DNA of 64,000 nucleotides. Origin: Phascolarctos cinereus. Its lineage: Eukaryota; Chordata; Mammalia; Diprotodontia; Phascolarctidae. Under the pieces are notes generated by a model. That model worked only from the letters and a program-made list of their open reading frames with translations. It had not been told where the DNA came from and searched no databases. Positions 1 to 10,829 of this stretch are shown piece after piece. A program made the position numbers and the translations under genes. The stretch is from NCBI RefSeq assembly GCF_002099425.1, contig NW_018343990.1, positions 3,262,501-3,326,500 on the forward strand. The letters are read 5' to 3'. The stretch's first letter is position 1. Every line of letters starts with the position of its first letter.

Positions 1-2240
1 ATGGGAGAAGAGGCAGCACTGGAGAATGGCCACCATGGAAACTCAGTCCAGTGATCTGGAATCATGGAAATGATTCCAAATTCCCAAACTGTTTGACAAA
101 GGATGATTCACTCTGCCCAAGCTATCAGATTAAGATTGAAAGATGGCATTGCTGTAGTCTCTGTGTTGTAGGAGGTTTCCCTTTCACATTGTGTTCCTCT
201 GTCCCCTTTTGCCATGGGACCCATGAAGGTGGTAGCTTGTTGCTGGCCCAGATCAATGTCAAAGATGACTTGGTCTGTTCCACTGAGCTCATAATCTGAA
301 GTTCAAGAAAAAGTGTCAATAGGAGGTAGACTCTTATAAAGTTTAGCAATCCTACTTCATCTTGTTCAAGGTAGGATTCTTCAGAACAATAAGGGGAAAA
401 TATAGCAGGCCTTTAAAAGTATTTGGGAATCAGAGCTGGAATTCAAAATTTGGGTTATTAGCCAATCAGGACAACAAATGCTCTCAAGCTCTGGAGTTTC
501 TAGACAAGGTTCTAACCAAAGCTTTATAAAATATACACAGTATAGGATTTCATAGTGCATGCCATCCAGTCTTAAGTTGCCTGCTTTTCTGACTTTACTG
601 GGCTTTGTCATGTTTTAATGAGAAAAACTCTAAATCTTTAGAATTGAAGGTTCAGTGGTTTTAAAGAACTTGGAGGCACAATATATCATATGCGTACCCT
701 CTGTACCCCAAGAACACTTGTAAAGAGTATCACATTGACAAGAAGTCTACCTCTGTATGAAGAAGAGTAAACCATATTGATCCAAAGCCCAAGAACAGCC
801 CACTTGAGTTGCAGCTGAATGCTTTGCCAAACATGTCCACTTTCAGTGTGATATTACACAGATTGATTTTGGGGGGAGCTGGAGGAAGGTGGGTCTGTGG
901 GAAAGGGAGGGCAAAAACTCTCCAAATTATTCTGGCCCCAGTGACATCTCATCAATGAGTAACCAAGTAGCAGGCCAACTTGAATTTTTCATTGAGAGCT
1001 ATAATCACTTGTTATGGGACACCCATCCAATAAGATCTCCAAAGTGAAAATTTAGTAGAGATGTGATTAAGGCAAACAGCCTCAGGTGGGAGAATTCTGT
1101 GCTTGGAATATTAAAAACTCAGGCTTAGTTGGGAATAGAGAGTTTCTCTTGGTGAAATGTTTTATATACTCTTCTTTCTATACACATTCCCCCAGGATAT
1201 CTGCTTTGCCCTGTTCTCATTTTTTGTGGCCATATCTTAGGAATAATATGTTCATGCTATGGATCTCATAGTGATAGAGACTTGCTTTTCACAGGGAGAA
1301 AACATTGAATAATGTCCCAGATGATCAACAATGAAAATTAAACTGATTTTTTTAGTTCAAAATCACCAGGCTGTGTATTTCCTGTAAAGAGATATGGGAC
1401 AAATGGAAGATAAGCAGAGGTCATAATGGCTTCCATTTTATTTAAAAGCTCATTTCTAAGGTGCCTGACATCCTTTCCCAGCTCTTTGGATTGGCATATA
1501 TGGCCAGGAGCCCTTTCCCTCTGTTCTCCTCCCTCATTCTTAAATCCCAAGAAAGAACGGACTAGCTGTTTCTTAGGGCATAGATGAATGACATAGATTT
1601 TCATGGATTGGTAAGAGGAATGGACTCCTGAAGGCTAGCTTCTCAAATCTAGCAAGTAAGTGTCCATTCCATTTACTCAGGGCTTCCCTATAACAATGAA
1701 ATTGAAGCTAGCTTTTTAGGTCTGTGAAAGAGGGTGTTTATGAGTGTGATATGCTCCTTCCTTCCTGTGTCTTTCTTTCTCATTCTTGGATTCTGCTCCC
1801 ACCTTCTCCTTTTTCAAAGCTTATTCTGAGCAAAAGCTAGAAGTTCATTCACTTTTTTAGGACCTGAAACAGATGGGTGATTTCATTGAAATGGGTGTTT
1901 CATTTGCTGGCAGATTTCCATCCCTTCACATCTTGGTGGATTCTTTTGTGAGTTACTGACATCAACCAGATTTTTCACCGGGCAGCTACCAGATGATAAG
2001 TTTTTGTGAACTTTGTAAGGCATACTCCTGGTCCATTGCAGCACCTGTATACATAGGCATACAGAGAGGATGGGAGCATGAGCTACAAGTAAGTTGCCTT
2101 AAGGGATCCTACTTGGCCCACCCCTATGCCAATATTTGAAGTCTTCCTATCTTGGTGGGACTTGCCATAGTTTGTAAGCTATGCTGTAACCTTTAGGAAC
2201 TCAGAGACACTTTTATGCTCTGCAGAGAAGGATTTTCGTA
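1..2240. other. Unassigned DNA, no gene or repeat recognised
   Basis: No long open frame, splice-bounded exon or familiar interspersed repeat was recognised on either strand. The open frames here are short and unlike any family I know. A small inverted repeat with 8-bp arms lies at about 58-77 and is probably chance. Confidence 0.5.
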
Positions 2241-2261
2241 GAGTATTAGATGAAAAGTCAT

Positions 2262-2366
2262 TTTAAAGCTTTTATTATGTGGCAAGCAATGCTGCTAAGC
2301 ACCAAGGATGAAAATACAAAAGCAAGATAGTCTCTGCCTTCAAGGATCTTGCCTTTTAATTGGGAA
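2262..2366 (-). repeat. L2 LINE 3'-end fragment
   Basis: Read on the plus strand this is the antisense of the L2 3' end: a degenerate 'tgtggcaagcaatgctgctaag' stretch, a 'gatacaaa' block and then 'tctgccttcaaggatcttg'. These correspond to the L2 'gcctggcacat', 'tatcccca' and 'gagggcaggga' landmarks. It is old and diverged. Confidence 0.7.
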
Positions 2367-2774
2367 GAGGGGGATTGGTGGCCAGGGAAGGGTGTTTCGG
2401 TTTATAAAGTCATAGGGATGATGAGGGGAATTATAGAAAAGTTGACATACCCTTTCTATTATCAAGGGAAATATTGGTTTGGTTGTGGTTCTAGAGATAG
2501 AAAGGAGATGTGGGGATGGGACGGAGAATAGGCACAAGTTTGATGATGAGAAAGTCACCCAAGCAGAATGTGAAATATAGGTGGGTGTCATGTAGATATA
2601 GTGGGCTATGTGACACACTCATCAATCAGTTCAACACACTCCTAAGGTAGGAGTTTCACAACCAAAAGGGCTAAGTTCTCCAATTATTCACACTAAATGA
2701 GTGTTAAGGTTTACAGTGTTACCTTTCCCAGGTAACACAGCACTTGCATTTTAACAGGGACAGAGGCTTATATA

Positions 2775-2910
2775 GCAAGGATTTGCAAAATGCTATACGT
2801 ATATTATCTCATTTAATCCTCACAACCCTGTAAGGTAGGTGATTGCTATTTTGTAGATAAGGAAATTGAGGTGGAGAGAGTTTAAGTGACTTGCTGAGGA
2901 TACAAATACA
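2775..2910 (-). repeat. MIR-type SINE fragment
   Basis: It carries the antisense MIR tail and core: 'ttatctcatttaatcctcac', 'gtaaggtaggtgattgctat', then 'gataaggaaattgaggtgga' and 'agtgacttgctgagg'. The tRNA-derived head is missing or too decayed to see. Confidence 0.8.
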
Positions 2911-3439
2911 ATGAATGAAATGATCTCTAATTATAAGGACCTCATATTTTACCAATGTAGCCTTGACTACCCTGGTCCTCATTCCCAATGTTCCCAAGCT
3001 TCTGACATAAAATAAATTCTTGTGGTTTTACCTTCACACCATAATTTCTCTCCTCTATTAATTAACATTCCTTCCACCAAAGACCTACTCTCATGCCTAC
3101 TGTAGCATAAGGTCAGTCTGATCTACAAAGCTGGGAAGGCTTTGAGTAAGGGCCCAATAAGAGCCGGCCATGGCAAAGATTAGCCTGGCCAAGTTTAGAG
3201 AGGATTATTGCCTGGTCAGCCAAAGGGTATTGAATTTTTTTAATAGCAAAAGAAAGTCATGAAGGCCAATTAAGAGGGTCTAGGGAAAGGAAGTACACAC
3301 TCTGATGGACTCAGAGATCTTCAAAGTCATCGAGTCCTTCTACTGTAGGTCAATAAATACTTGTTGATTAATGAACATCTGAGGGCACAAAAGTTATCCT
3401 TTCATAATAGAGCAGGTGTTAGTGAAGGGGGTGTGTGTG

Positions 3440-3530
3440 TATTGGGAATAGGACACTAAATCTATCTATAATCTCAAAGAATCTACAATCTAGTGGGAAA
3501 TAAGACAATACTAGGTATGTACAATTATAA
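3440..3530 (-). repeat. L2 LINE fragment, weak
   Basis: The stretch 'aatctacaatctagtgggaa' followed by 'atgtacaatt' resembles the antisense L2 block just upstream of its 3' end. The match is short, so the call is tentative. Confidence 0.4.
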
Positions 3531-3539
3531 AATGGTGTA

Positions 3540-3608
3540 TGTGTATAAATATATATATGTATATATCTAAATATATGCATGTTAAATATATATATATATA
3601 TATACATA
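3540..3608. repeat. TA-rich microsatellite
   Basis: Interrupted (TA)n/(TATG)n tract, purest near its right end where eleven or so TA units run together. It abuts the MIR copy that follows. Confidence 0.9.
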
Positions 3609-3609
3609 T

Positions 3610-3805
3610 AGGATCACTGTTCTAGAGCTGGAAAGGACCTTTGAGGTTATGTAGTTTAATCCCCTCATTTTACAGATGAGGAAACTGAGGTTCAGAGATG
3701 TTCAATGACTTACCTATGGTTATATAGGTAGAAAGATTCAGAGGGAGAATTTGAGCCTAGGTCTTCTGATTATAGAGACATAGCTCTTTCCACATCTCTC
3801 CTTCC
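3610..3805 (-). repeat. MIR-type SINE, nearly full core
   Basis: Antisense MIR with clear landmarks in order: 'agagctggaaaggacctt', 'cattttacagatgaggaaac', 'ttcaatgacttacctatggt', and 'gaatttgagcctaggtcttc' near the tRNA-derived end. This is one of the best preserved MIR copies in the window. Confidence 0.88.
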
Positions 3806-3825
3806 CTCCCCTCTCCTCACCCATA

Positions 3826-3872
3826 AATTGCTTTGCAGACCTTAAAGTACTATATAAGTGCTATCATAATGT
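3826..3872 (+). repeat. MIR tail fragment
   Basis: 'attgctttgcagaccttaaa' followed by 'tatataagtgctatcat' matches the sense tail of marsupial MIR copies, which usually reads 'tttgcaaaccttaaagc...tataaatgctagc'. Only the 3' tail is present. Confidence 0.6.
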
Positions 3873-3889
3873 CCAATTATGTTTGGCCC

Positions 3890-4130
3890 TGAAGGGTGGT
3901 TAGTATTTGAATAACTGGAGAAGACCAGAAAGGGCATTTTAAGTGGAGAAATAACTTCTGGAAAGTGAGGGAGTGAGAATGAGGCAGGGCAGTGGTGGTG
4001 TGTATAAGGAGATGGGTCTAAGTAGTACAGACAGTTTATGGGATGAGGAGTAGTGAGAAATAAAGTTGGGGAGGTAGGATGGAGTTAGGTCATGGAAGGG
4101 CTTGGTAACCAGGCAGAGATAAGCTGATCT
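3890..4130 (-). repeat. L2 LINE internal/3'-UTR fragment
   Basis: A purine-rich stretch contains 'gtcatggaagggcttggtaa', which corresponds to the antisense of the L2 3' coding end and UTR. This stretch is common antisense to L2 in mammals. It is heavily diverged. Confidence 0.6.
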
Positions 4131-4266
4131 ATATATAGTTTATACCTAAATGTCTCTAAAAATTTTCAATTAAAAAATGAAATGTGACAAGACTTAGTGT
4201 ATAGTGAAAGAGTATTGGAATCGGTACTGGAGGTTTTGGGTTTGAATCACAGCCTGGCAACTAACT

Positions 4267-4326
4267 TGCTATTGCTACTACTACTACTGCTGCTGCTGCT
4301 ACTGCTACTGCTACTACTACCACTGT
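4267..4326. repeat. (CTA)n/(CTG)n trinucleotide tract
   Basis: Mixed CTA and CTG units sit exactly at the 3' tail side of the minus-strand MAR1-like SINE that follows. The tract therefore probably grew from the simple tail of that element. It is not a coding repeat. Confidence 0.85.
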
Positions 4327-4327
4327 G

Positions 4328-4574
4328 TTGTTGTTCAGTCATTCAGTTATATCTGACTCTTTGTGATCCTGTGGGTCATAGAACACCAATACTGTCCATG
4401 GGGTTTTCTTGGCAAAGGTACTGGAGTGGTTTGCCATTTCCTACTCCAATGGATTAAGGCAATAGGGTTAATTTACTTGCCCAGGGTCATACAGTTAGTA
4501 AGTAGCTGTATTTGAACTCTGGTCTTCCTGATTCCAGGCCTGCTGCTCTATCCATTGAGCCACCTAGCTGCCTC
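4328..4574 (-). repeat. MAR1-like SINE with RTE-type tail
   Basis: Antisense copy. The RTE/BovB-like 3' tail ('ttgttgttcagtcattcagt', 'ggttttcttggcaaaggtac', 'ctggagtggtttgccatttc') comes first. The CORE/MIR-like middle follows, and the tRNA-derived head ends in 'ccacctagctgcctc'. It is close to full length for the family and inserted in a MIR. Confidence 0.88.
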
Positions 4575-4979
4575 CACTATTACATGTGACATTTGGTAAC
4601 TCATTTAATTTTTCTGGGCTTCAGTTTCTGCAACCACAAAATAAGACGATTGAATGAGATGATCTCAAAGTTCCTTTGCAGATATAAGTCCCGTGATACT
4701 TGAGGGACTGAAGAAGAGGCATCATTCCAGGGAATTATACTTGCCCAGAGCACTAGGAACGGGAAAACCATTAAAATATAGTCATAGGGTAAAAAAGTAG
4801 GACAATTCAGAGGGAAGTGCTAGCAACAATTCCTTTAAAAATAATTTTAAAGGTTAGAATCGTATTCAAATAGAATTTAGAGTGATTCAATTCCAAAGTT
4901 AATTTTCCTTTGTGTTTTGTTAAAACATTCCTTAACAATTTTCAGAAATACATTTATATTTTTTCTTGAATCTTTTATT

Positions 4980-5085
4980 AGAGCATAAATAAGCTCCCTG
5001 AGGGCAGGAAGTATATTTTCTATGGAACCACGTGGCCAAGTGCAGTACTTGTGTTACAGGGACATTCAATGAAGGAATGTAGATT
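4980..5085 (+). repeat. L2 LINE 3'-end fragment
   Basis: 'aagctccctgagggcaggaa' is the sense L2 3'-UTR hallmark. The following bases are a degraded version of the rest of the tail. Confidence 0.6.
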
Positions 5086-5439
5086 GCTTGAAATAATCCT
5101 GTCTTTGATACTATTAGGTATGTGTGACTTTGCCTTTTCTTTTAAAACCACTCTTTCTCTGCCAGGTCAGCTTTAAAAGGCTTACTTGGGCCTCCTGCTG
5201 TTTTCCAAGTCTACTTCCTGCCAAAGGCAGTCTATTGCTGCCACACTTGTTTTCCTATTTGAAGCAAAGGCAGGCTCAAGGGGAAAAGGGACAGGAAAAA
5301 ACACTGTCTTTGTTGTTAAACATTTAATAAAAACCACCTGGTGAGTGTGTGGGTTGTCTAAATGTGTGTATTCCATATCCCACAATCTAGTGCTTGATTA
5401 GAAGCAATTTTATATCATTCCCTTAGCGTTTTGGTATGC
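5086..5439. other. Unassigned DNA
   Basis: Nothing recognised. Two overlapping 67-codon frames on opposite strands have no splice context and no familiar protein content, so they are not called. Confidence 0.45.
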
Positions 5440-5802
5440 AAGGCTTGTCTTTTCAAATAGATTGGAAGCTCCTTGAGGGCAGGACCAGTTCTACTAAGGC
5501 ACAATATATAGAGCACTGGGCCTGGAGTCAGCCACACATGACTTCAATTGTGGCTGCAGACCCTTACTAGTTGTGTGACCCTGGGCAAGTCACTTAACCT
5601 CTGCCTAGGTTTCCTCAATTGAAAATGGATATAATAATAGCATCTACTTCCCAGTGTTTCTGTGAAGATCAAATGAGAATAGTATTTGTAAATCATTTGG
5701 TGCCTGGCACATCGTAGGTGCTTAATACATGTTTCCTTTCCTTTCGCTTACAGTGCTTAGCACAATTCTTGGTATGTAGTGGGTGCCTAATTTGTTGATC
5801 AC
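5440..5802 (+). repeat. L2 LINE 3' end interrupted by MIR
   Basis: The L2 landmark 'gaagctccttgagggcagga' lies at about 5465. The rest of the L2 tail ('cagtgcttagcacaattctt', 'gggtgcctaatttgttga') resumes after 5749. The two halves are in the same orientation and flank a MIR copy, so the MIR inserted into the L2. Confidence 0.8.
5495..5745 (+). repeat. MIR-type SINE, nearly full length
   Basis: Sense MIR: 'gagcactgggcctggagtca', 'tagttgtgtgaccctgggca', 'agtcacttaacctctgccta', 'aaatggatataataatagca' and an L2-like tail 'gtgcctggcacatcgtaggt'. It lies inside an L2 copy. Confidence 0.88.
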
Positions 5803-6139
5803 TTGGGATTCTATCTGGAGTTTTAGAACCAAATCTCCATGCCCCTCTAGGCAAACACATACATTTATACATGAACACGTGAACAAACAAAAATTTGAAT
5901 TTTTTTTCCATTTTCATTTTGGATCAAACAATGATAGAAAAAAAGTGATGACAGGAGAGAAGGGAAGAGAAGATCAAGTAGCAGTGAGGGAGAGAGGAGA
6001 GGAAAACAGAACAGGAAGGCTTTGGGCAAAAAGATGGGTAGCAGGAGTTGGTGGAGTAACACATTAACAGATGATAAATGATTATTTCTTGTTACTAAGT
6101 AAAGAAAAGCTTCGAAGTTGGGGGTCTGTACATTAATCA

Positions 6140-6245
6140 CTTAGCAACAGTGAAGTACTTACTGTGTGTCAACCACAAGGCTAGGCAATGGAGATACAAG
6201 CACAAAGAACAAAATAATCCCCACTCAAAATGGGTTAACATATCA
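6140..6245 (-). repeat. L2 LINE 3'-end fragment
   Basis: 'gaagtacttactgtgtgtca' and 'caatggagatacaagcacaa' are antisense L2 tail landmarks, followed by the degraded 'agggcaggga' region. Confidence 0.7.
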
Positions 6246-6419
6246 GGAGCTTCCCTGTTGGGGAGTTTTGCTAGCAAGGTTCATTTTCTATCTAGATTCC
6301 AGCTTTTCTTTGGTAATACTGGTGTCACATGCAGTGTCCACACAGAGCTTTTCAGGGCTCATATTTCTGTTGTGAGGACATTTTAAATCACTTTAAAATC
6401 ATGCAGGAATGGGATTTAA

Positions 6420-6760
6420 ATATGATCATAAGAGACCAGTCATTCACCTGCACCATCTTGCCATCTGCCCTGTTGCTGCATCTTACTTCTCCCTCCTGAG
6501 ATTAGTCTGTTTTGCACCTGATCTCCAGAACCCCAATGCCAGGCATTGGGGGATTTAAGCCATCCAATTTTAGAACTATTGCCCTGGGGCTGAGTGGCCT
6601 GGCTTGAGTACTGAGTGAGCAGGAATTTTACATAGCCCATTCTATCTAGGCAGATTCCAAACCATACTTCACATATCATTCAGCTGTCCACCTAAGCCAT
6701 CTTGCCATCTGTTGTGCCAAATGGACCCCCTTCTACTCCACCTCCTTCCCATGTCTTGCT
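6420..6760. other. Unassigned segment with spaced direct repeats
   Basis: A 15-bp direct repeat ('ccatcttgccatctg') occurs at 6453-6467 and 6697-6711. Both copies are preceded by a near-identical 'cattcasctg' motif. A perfect 10-bp-arm palindrome (6531-6551) lies between them. I recognise no family. It may be an unnamed short element or a local duplication. Confidence 0.4.
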
Positions 6761-6899
6761 CTGAGTGCTGTAATCAAATTAATACCATTGTACCACTGAT
6801 TTTGGAAAGGGCATGTTAATGGGTTGCCCTATGGATCAACTCACCATTCTTGAGACTCTCTCCAAACCAAAACACTAATAGTCAACATTTACCTATCTG

Positions 6900-7005
6900 T
6901 ATTTTCCTAATTGTGTTAGAGTATGAAGAAATTGACAGCAAGGTCTGTCTCAATTTATGTTTGTAACCCTTGGATTTAGCACAATGCCTGATCAAGTAAA
7001 TACTT
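6900..7005 (+). repeat. L2-like LINE tail fragment
   Basis: 'agtatgaagaaattgacagc', 'gtctcaatttatgtttgtaa' and 'agcacaatgcctgatcaag' resemble a degraded sense L2 3' end. It runs straight into the CCTT microsatellite. Confidence 0.5.
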
Positions 7006-7054
7006 CTTTCCTTCCTTCTCTACTTTATTTCCTTTTCTTTCCCATCTATTCCCA

Positions 7055-7180
7055 CTTCCTTCCTTCCTTCCTTCCTTCCTTCCTTCCTTCCTTCCTTCCT
7101 TCCTTCCTTCCTTCCTTCCTTCCTTCCTTCCTTCCTTCCTTCCTTCCTTCCTTCCTTCCTTCCTTCCTTCCTTCCTTCCT
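7055..7180. repeat. (CCTT)n microsatellite, about 31 units
   Basis: An uninterrupted tetranucleotide array of about 126 bp, pure polypyrimidine on the plus strand and polypurine on the minus strand. The open frames reading across it are translation artefacts. Such tracts can form triplex DNA and usually vary in length between individuals. Confidence 0.98.
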
Positions 7181-7294
7181 AGAATGTGACTGATACTACA
7201 GAATAATGGAATGTCAGAGCTGAAAAGAAGCTGATGGACCATCAACCAGACTACTTATTGTTCCTTGAATGTGACATTCCATCTCCTGCCTCTG

Positions 7295-7620
7295 TGACTT
7301 AGCCCACATTTGTCTCTCCTGCCTAGCATGCAATCTGTCTTCATTTCAGCCTCTCAGAATCCCTTGTCTTCCTTAAAGGCTCAGCTCAGGGATTACCTCT
7401 TCAGGTCCAATCTCAGAGCTCTTTCCTTCCTTGAATTACTTTCTATTATTCTCATTTGTGTATAAGCTTGATGAACACCCCCCTCCCCAACTCCTATCCC
7501 TAGTAGAATGGAAACTTCTTGAAGGCAGGAACTGATAATGTTTTTGTCCCTGTATTCCCAGAACCTAGCACAGTGCTTTAAATGAAGTACAAACTTAGAA
7601 ATGTTTGCTTAATGAAAGTG
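7295..7620 (+). repeat. L2 LINE 3' region
   Basis: A long sense L2 copy: 'aaaggctcagctcagggatt', then 'gaaacttcttgaaggcagga', 'tgtattcccagaacctagca' and 'cagtgctttaaatgaagtac'. It covers the end of the L2 coding/UTR region through the 3' tail. Confidence 0.8.
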
Positions 7621-7634
7621 AATTTTTGGATCTG

Positions 7635-7720
7635 TTCCCTCACTCTTCCCCCATTTTACAAACAAACTGAGGTTAAAAGAAATTATTGAATATGGGATAG
7701 GGCTGGAGACTGATCTGGGC
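7635..7720 (-). repeat. MIR fragment, weak
   Basis: 'ccccattttacaaacaaact' followed by 'gaggttaaaagaaat' resembles the antisense MIR core. It is short and diverged. Confidence 0.4.
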
Positions 7721-8450
7721 AACTTAATTTGTCCCACCTGAGCACTTTTTAAGTTGTTAATTTTGGTTTAAAAGCAAAACAAAGCTAATAGGACTCACAT
7801 CACCCCCTCCCTCTTCTCCCTACCTTGAACCCTTTATTTTCCTAACTAGAGCTGAAAGAGAGATTTTAGCAACAGGTAAAAACTAGGCTTGGTTCCTTTT
7901 CTTAAATAGCAGTCTAGCATCTTGACCAAATTTCTACTCAGTGGTTTTAATTTAGACATGTACTTGACAAAGTTTTATTTCCCACCAGCCATGTTGAGCC
8001 CATGGCTCTTCAGACAGGAGGAATTCAGTAGGCTGAACTGATAATCATTTAAAAACAGAGCCTGATTCTGTAGGGATTGAGGGTGAAGTGAGCTGCTTAC
8101 CTAGTAACTCTTGTCAGGGGCTCTGGGGATCCATGGCATTGCTCCAAAGGGGCAGCTGATCAAAGAAGATTCTGGTTGTTCAGAAATGGTTAATGAGGGA
8201 GCTATTTTCACCCTGAAAGGACTTTGTAGAAAATGGCTTACCGTGAGGCTTGCAACTGAGAGTAATGGGATATCTTTTTTGAAAATGTCATCAGTATCTA
8301 AATTTCATGAGTGTCTTTGAAATTGGGAAATAAATAGTCATTCATTTTATGAGAGCTGTAGCTAGGAATAAGTTTCCATGGGACAACCCAGCTGGAGACT
8401 GGGGGATTTGTCCAAGGTGATAGAGCTGGAGCTGAGAAGCAGGCATTCTA
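7721..8450. other. Unassigned DNA
   Basis: No gene or well-supported repeat. A 69-codon plus-strand frame at 8111-8320 has no family resemblance and no convincing splice sites around it. Confidence 0.45.
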
Positions 8451-8454
8451 GGCA

Positions 8455-9120
8455 GAAGGAAAGGCATGAAAAAAAGGCATGGAAGTAGGAAACTATAAGT
8501 TATATTTAGTGGATGGTATTAAATTGACTAATTTGAGTGGATCAGAGAGTTTCAGTAAAGCCACAGTAAGAGAAAAGGCTAGGTAGGATCATAGCTATAG
8601 ACCTCCAGAGACTTTTGAGGTCATCTATTCCAACTCCCCTATTTAACAGATGAAGAAACTAGGGTCCAAAGTGGTTATGATTTGCTCTAGGTCACACAAT
8701 TAATAAGTAGCAGATTCAGCATTTAAAACCAGATATGTTGATTCCCAATCTAACATTCTTTCTTCTGTACCCTTGTGTTGGCCTTTGATTGTCAGCCCAT
8801 AATACCCAAGGAGTATGGGTATTATTTGATTAATAATGAAGAGTAACTGATGGCTCGTGAGAGACATGATAAAAATAATGCTTTAGCAAGATTAATTTTG
8901 CATTGAAGGTAGGATAGATTGAGAAAGAGGGAGAGTGGATTCAAGGAAATGGGTTTCTAGTTCAGTAATCTAGGTGTGAGATGATGGGACCCTAAATTAA
9001 GTGGTGTTGGCAGGGATGGATTGGCAGGAAAGGGGGAAGTAAAGGAAGTGAAGGGATCTCTCAGTGGATATGGTGGCTTGGAAACAGAGAGTGAGCATGA
9101 AGGGAGGATTCAAAAATAAC
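8455..9120 (-). repeat. L2 LINE fragment interrupted by MIR
   Basis: Two pieces, about 8455-8588 and 8790-9120, are both antisense to the L2 3' coding end. The second has 'ctagttcagtaatctaggtg' and 'tgagatgatgggaccctaaa', matching the 'gcagtagtccaggygagaga' block. A MIR lies between them. Confidence 0.65.
8590..8785 (-). repeat. MIR-type SINE
   Basis: Antisense MIR: 'cagatgaagaaactagggtc', 'tgatttgctctaggtcacac' and 'agtagcagattcagcattta'. It is inserted in an L2 copy. Confidence 0.8.
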
Positions 9121-9590
9121 TTTATTTTTTCCAGCCTCAGTTCATGGGAGAATGATGGTGCCATGAACAGAAAAAAAAAATAGAAGGAATGGGAGAACTC
9201 GGGAGAAGGAATGGAACTGAAAATTACCACTGCCTATTCTCCCATAGCCATCCACCAATTCTGTGATTCATAGAGTAGTATTAATTGTTAATGAATAACA
9301 TCAATGGACAAGTATATAAATACACTGCCTATTAGCTGGGATTCTATTAACCAGACTATGGCACACATTTCCAGTACCATGATTACTGATGTTTGTAATG
9401 AAATTCCTGATAAAATGTAGGATCATGAAATGCCTGAACCCATCAAATGGACTAAAATATTTTCATCAAAGTGTACTTTTACTGTACTCTATTTCTAAGA
9501 ACATTGCTCATTCATATTTGATATGCACAGTACTAGTATTTTATGTGCTAAAAGTATCATGAAAGACCTTATTGGGGATATATATGTTCA
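9121..9590. other. Unassigned DNA
   Basis: Nothing recognised on either strand apart from a short A-run near 9170. Confidence 0.45.
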
Positions 9591-9594
9591 GGAA

Positions 9595-9785
9595 AGGGGC
9601 AGCAGCATGGAAGGAGTGCTGTTAGATCCAGATGAAAGCACCTAGGTTCACATCTATCTCTCATTGGCCTCTTACGTGATCTTTCTGGGCCTCAGTTTCC
9701 ACATTGGCATAAAGAGAGGACTAAACTGAATGATGTTGCCCTCTCCCTCCCCTTCTCCCTCCCTAGGTCCAAATTGATGATTTGA
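9595..9785 (+). repeat. MIR-like SINE
   Basis: Sense SINE: 'ggcagcagcatggaaggagt', 'cacctaggttcacatctatc', 'ttctgggcctcagtttccac' and 'agaggactaaactgaatgat'. The head resembles the tRNA-derived marsupial SINE head. Confidence 0.7.
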
Positions 9786-10131
9786 GGTGATCAGCTAACC
9801 TTTCAGCAAAAATGGAGGAGAAGAGAGGGGAAGTTCTAGTAGTCTATTGGTATCCTTCAGCTTCTAAAAGGAGAGCATAACATGAAGAATAATATAACTG
9901 AACAAGTCCTATAAATAAACTATTGGTTGAATTCCAGTGAATTCCAGTTGAATCCTTTATGATACATGTATGGGAAATACTGGATTGGAATCACACAGTT
10001 TAAGAATAGAGTGATCAAATTCTATGTCACTGTCCAGTCAGATAAAATCATGATTTCTTCAAAGTATTAAAGGATGCATGGTGATGCTCTGCTAATTAGA
10101 ATATTTAAATGTAGTACATAACAGAGGATTT

Positions 10132-10345
10132 AGGGGCAGGGTGGCATAACAGAGAACTGACCTTGAAGTGAGGAAAACCTGAGTTCAAGTCCTGTCTCAG
10201 ACAAATACTGGCTGTACGACCCTGGGCAAGTCACTTAACTCTTGGTGTTCAAGTCATCTCTCTAAGACAATAGGTTGCAGAGAAGGTGCTGGCCTGAAAT
10301 TACAGAGGGAGTTTCCCTATATCTTTGAAATTAAAGGACTAAGTC
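10132..10345 (+). repeat. CORE-SINE of a third family (THER/WSINE-like)
   Basis: It has a tRNA-like head ('ggggcagggtggcataacag') and CORE ('gaccctgggcaagtcactta'). It then has a tail unlike MIR or MAR1: 'ggttgcagagaaggtgctgg', 'agagggagtttccctatatc' and 'tgaaattaaagga'. The same tail recurs at 17850, 39605 and 58290, so this is a real family. The name is tentative. Confidence 0.7.
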
Positions 10346-10828
10346 CTTATCCCATACTATACTAATAGCAATAGCAGATTTCCTTAAAGCAAGACTCGAA
10401 ATGTTTCTTTGACTGGCTATTGTATCATTCTGAGTACAAAAGACTAAATGAGGCACAATAATAAATTACATTAAAAAATATGCTGTTGAGTGTCTGCTAA
10501 ATAGCCTTTGATGAATAAGGATGGCTTAAGTTTGAAAATTAGGCCTTCTGCCATGAGTAAAGAAAAGGAATTTCTCGATGGTGTATTGCTCGTTCCTGAC
10601 AAAGAATGAGAGTAAATGGTAACTTTAGGAATTTTAAAGCAAGATGAGGTCAATATAGTGCTGTTTAAATGGTCCTAGGGGCATTTGAAGGGCCTAGTTC
10701 TGTGGTGTGCCTCACAGAAAGGACATTTTTTTTTCATTGAGATGAAGGAAACAGGAGACAGATATAAAGTCAAAGCAGAGAGAGATAGAAATGGATTGGC
10801 CAGTCCTGGTTTGCAAAGTTTTTCTAAA
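10346..10828. other. Unassigned DNA
   Basis: Nothing recognised. A 60-codon minus-strand frame at 10471-10653 is unsupported. Confidence 0.45.
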
Positions 10829-10829
10829 A

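Larger units (their letters stand above)
4195..4700 (+). repeat. MIR-type SINE split by a later SINE insertion
   Basis: The MIR head (about 4195-4265, 'gtgaaagagtattggaatc') and tail (about 4578-4700, 'ctgggcttcagtttctgcaa', then 'gattgaatgagatgatctca') are both in sense orientation. They flank a trinucleotide tract and a minus-strand MAR1-like SINE. The MIR is therefore older than the MAR1-like insertion. Confidence 0.75.

Noticed and set aside
6957-7245. Open frames across the first CCTT array
   Set aside because: Same microsatellite artefact as above.
8111-8320. 69-codon frame considered as an exon
   Set aside because: No convincing acceptor and donor pair in the right phase, and no recognisable protein content.
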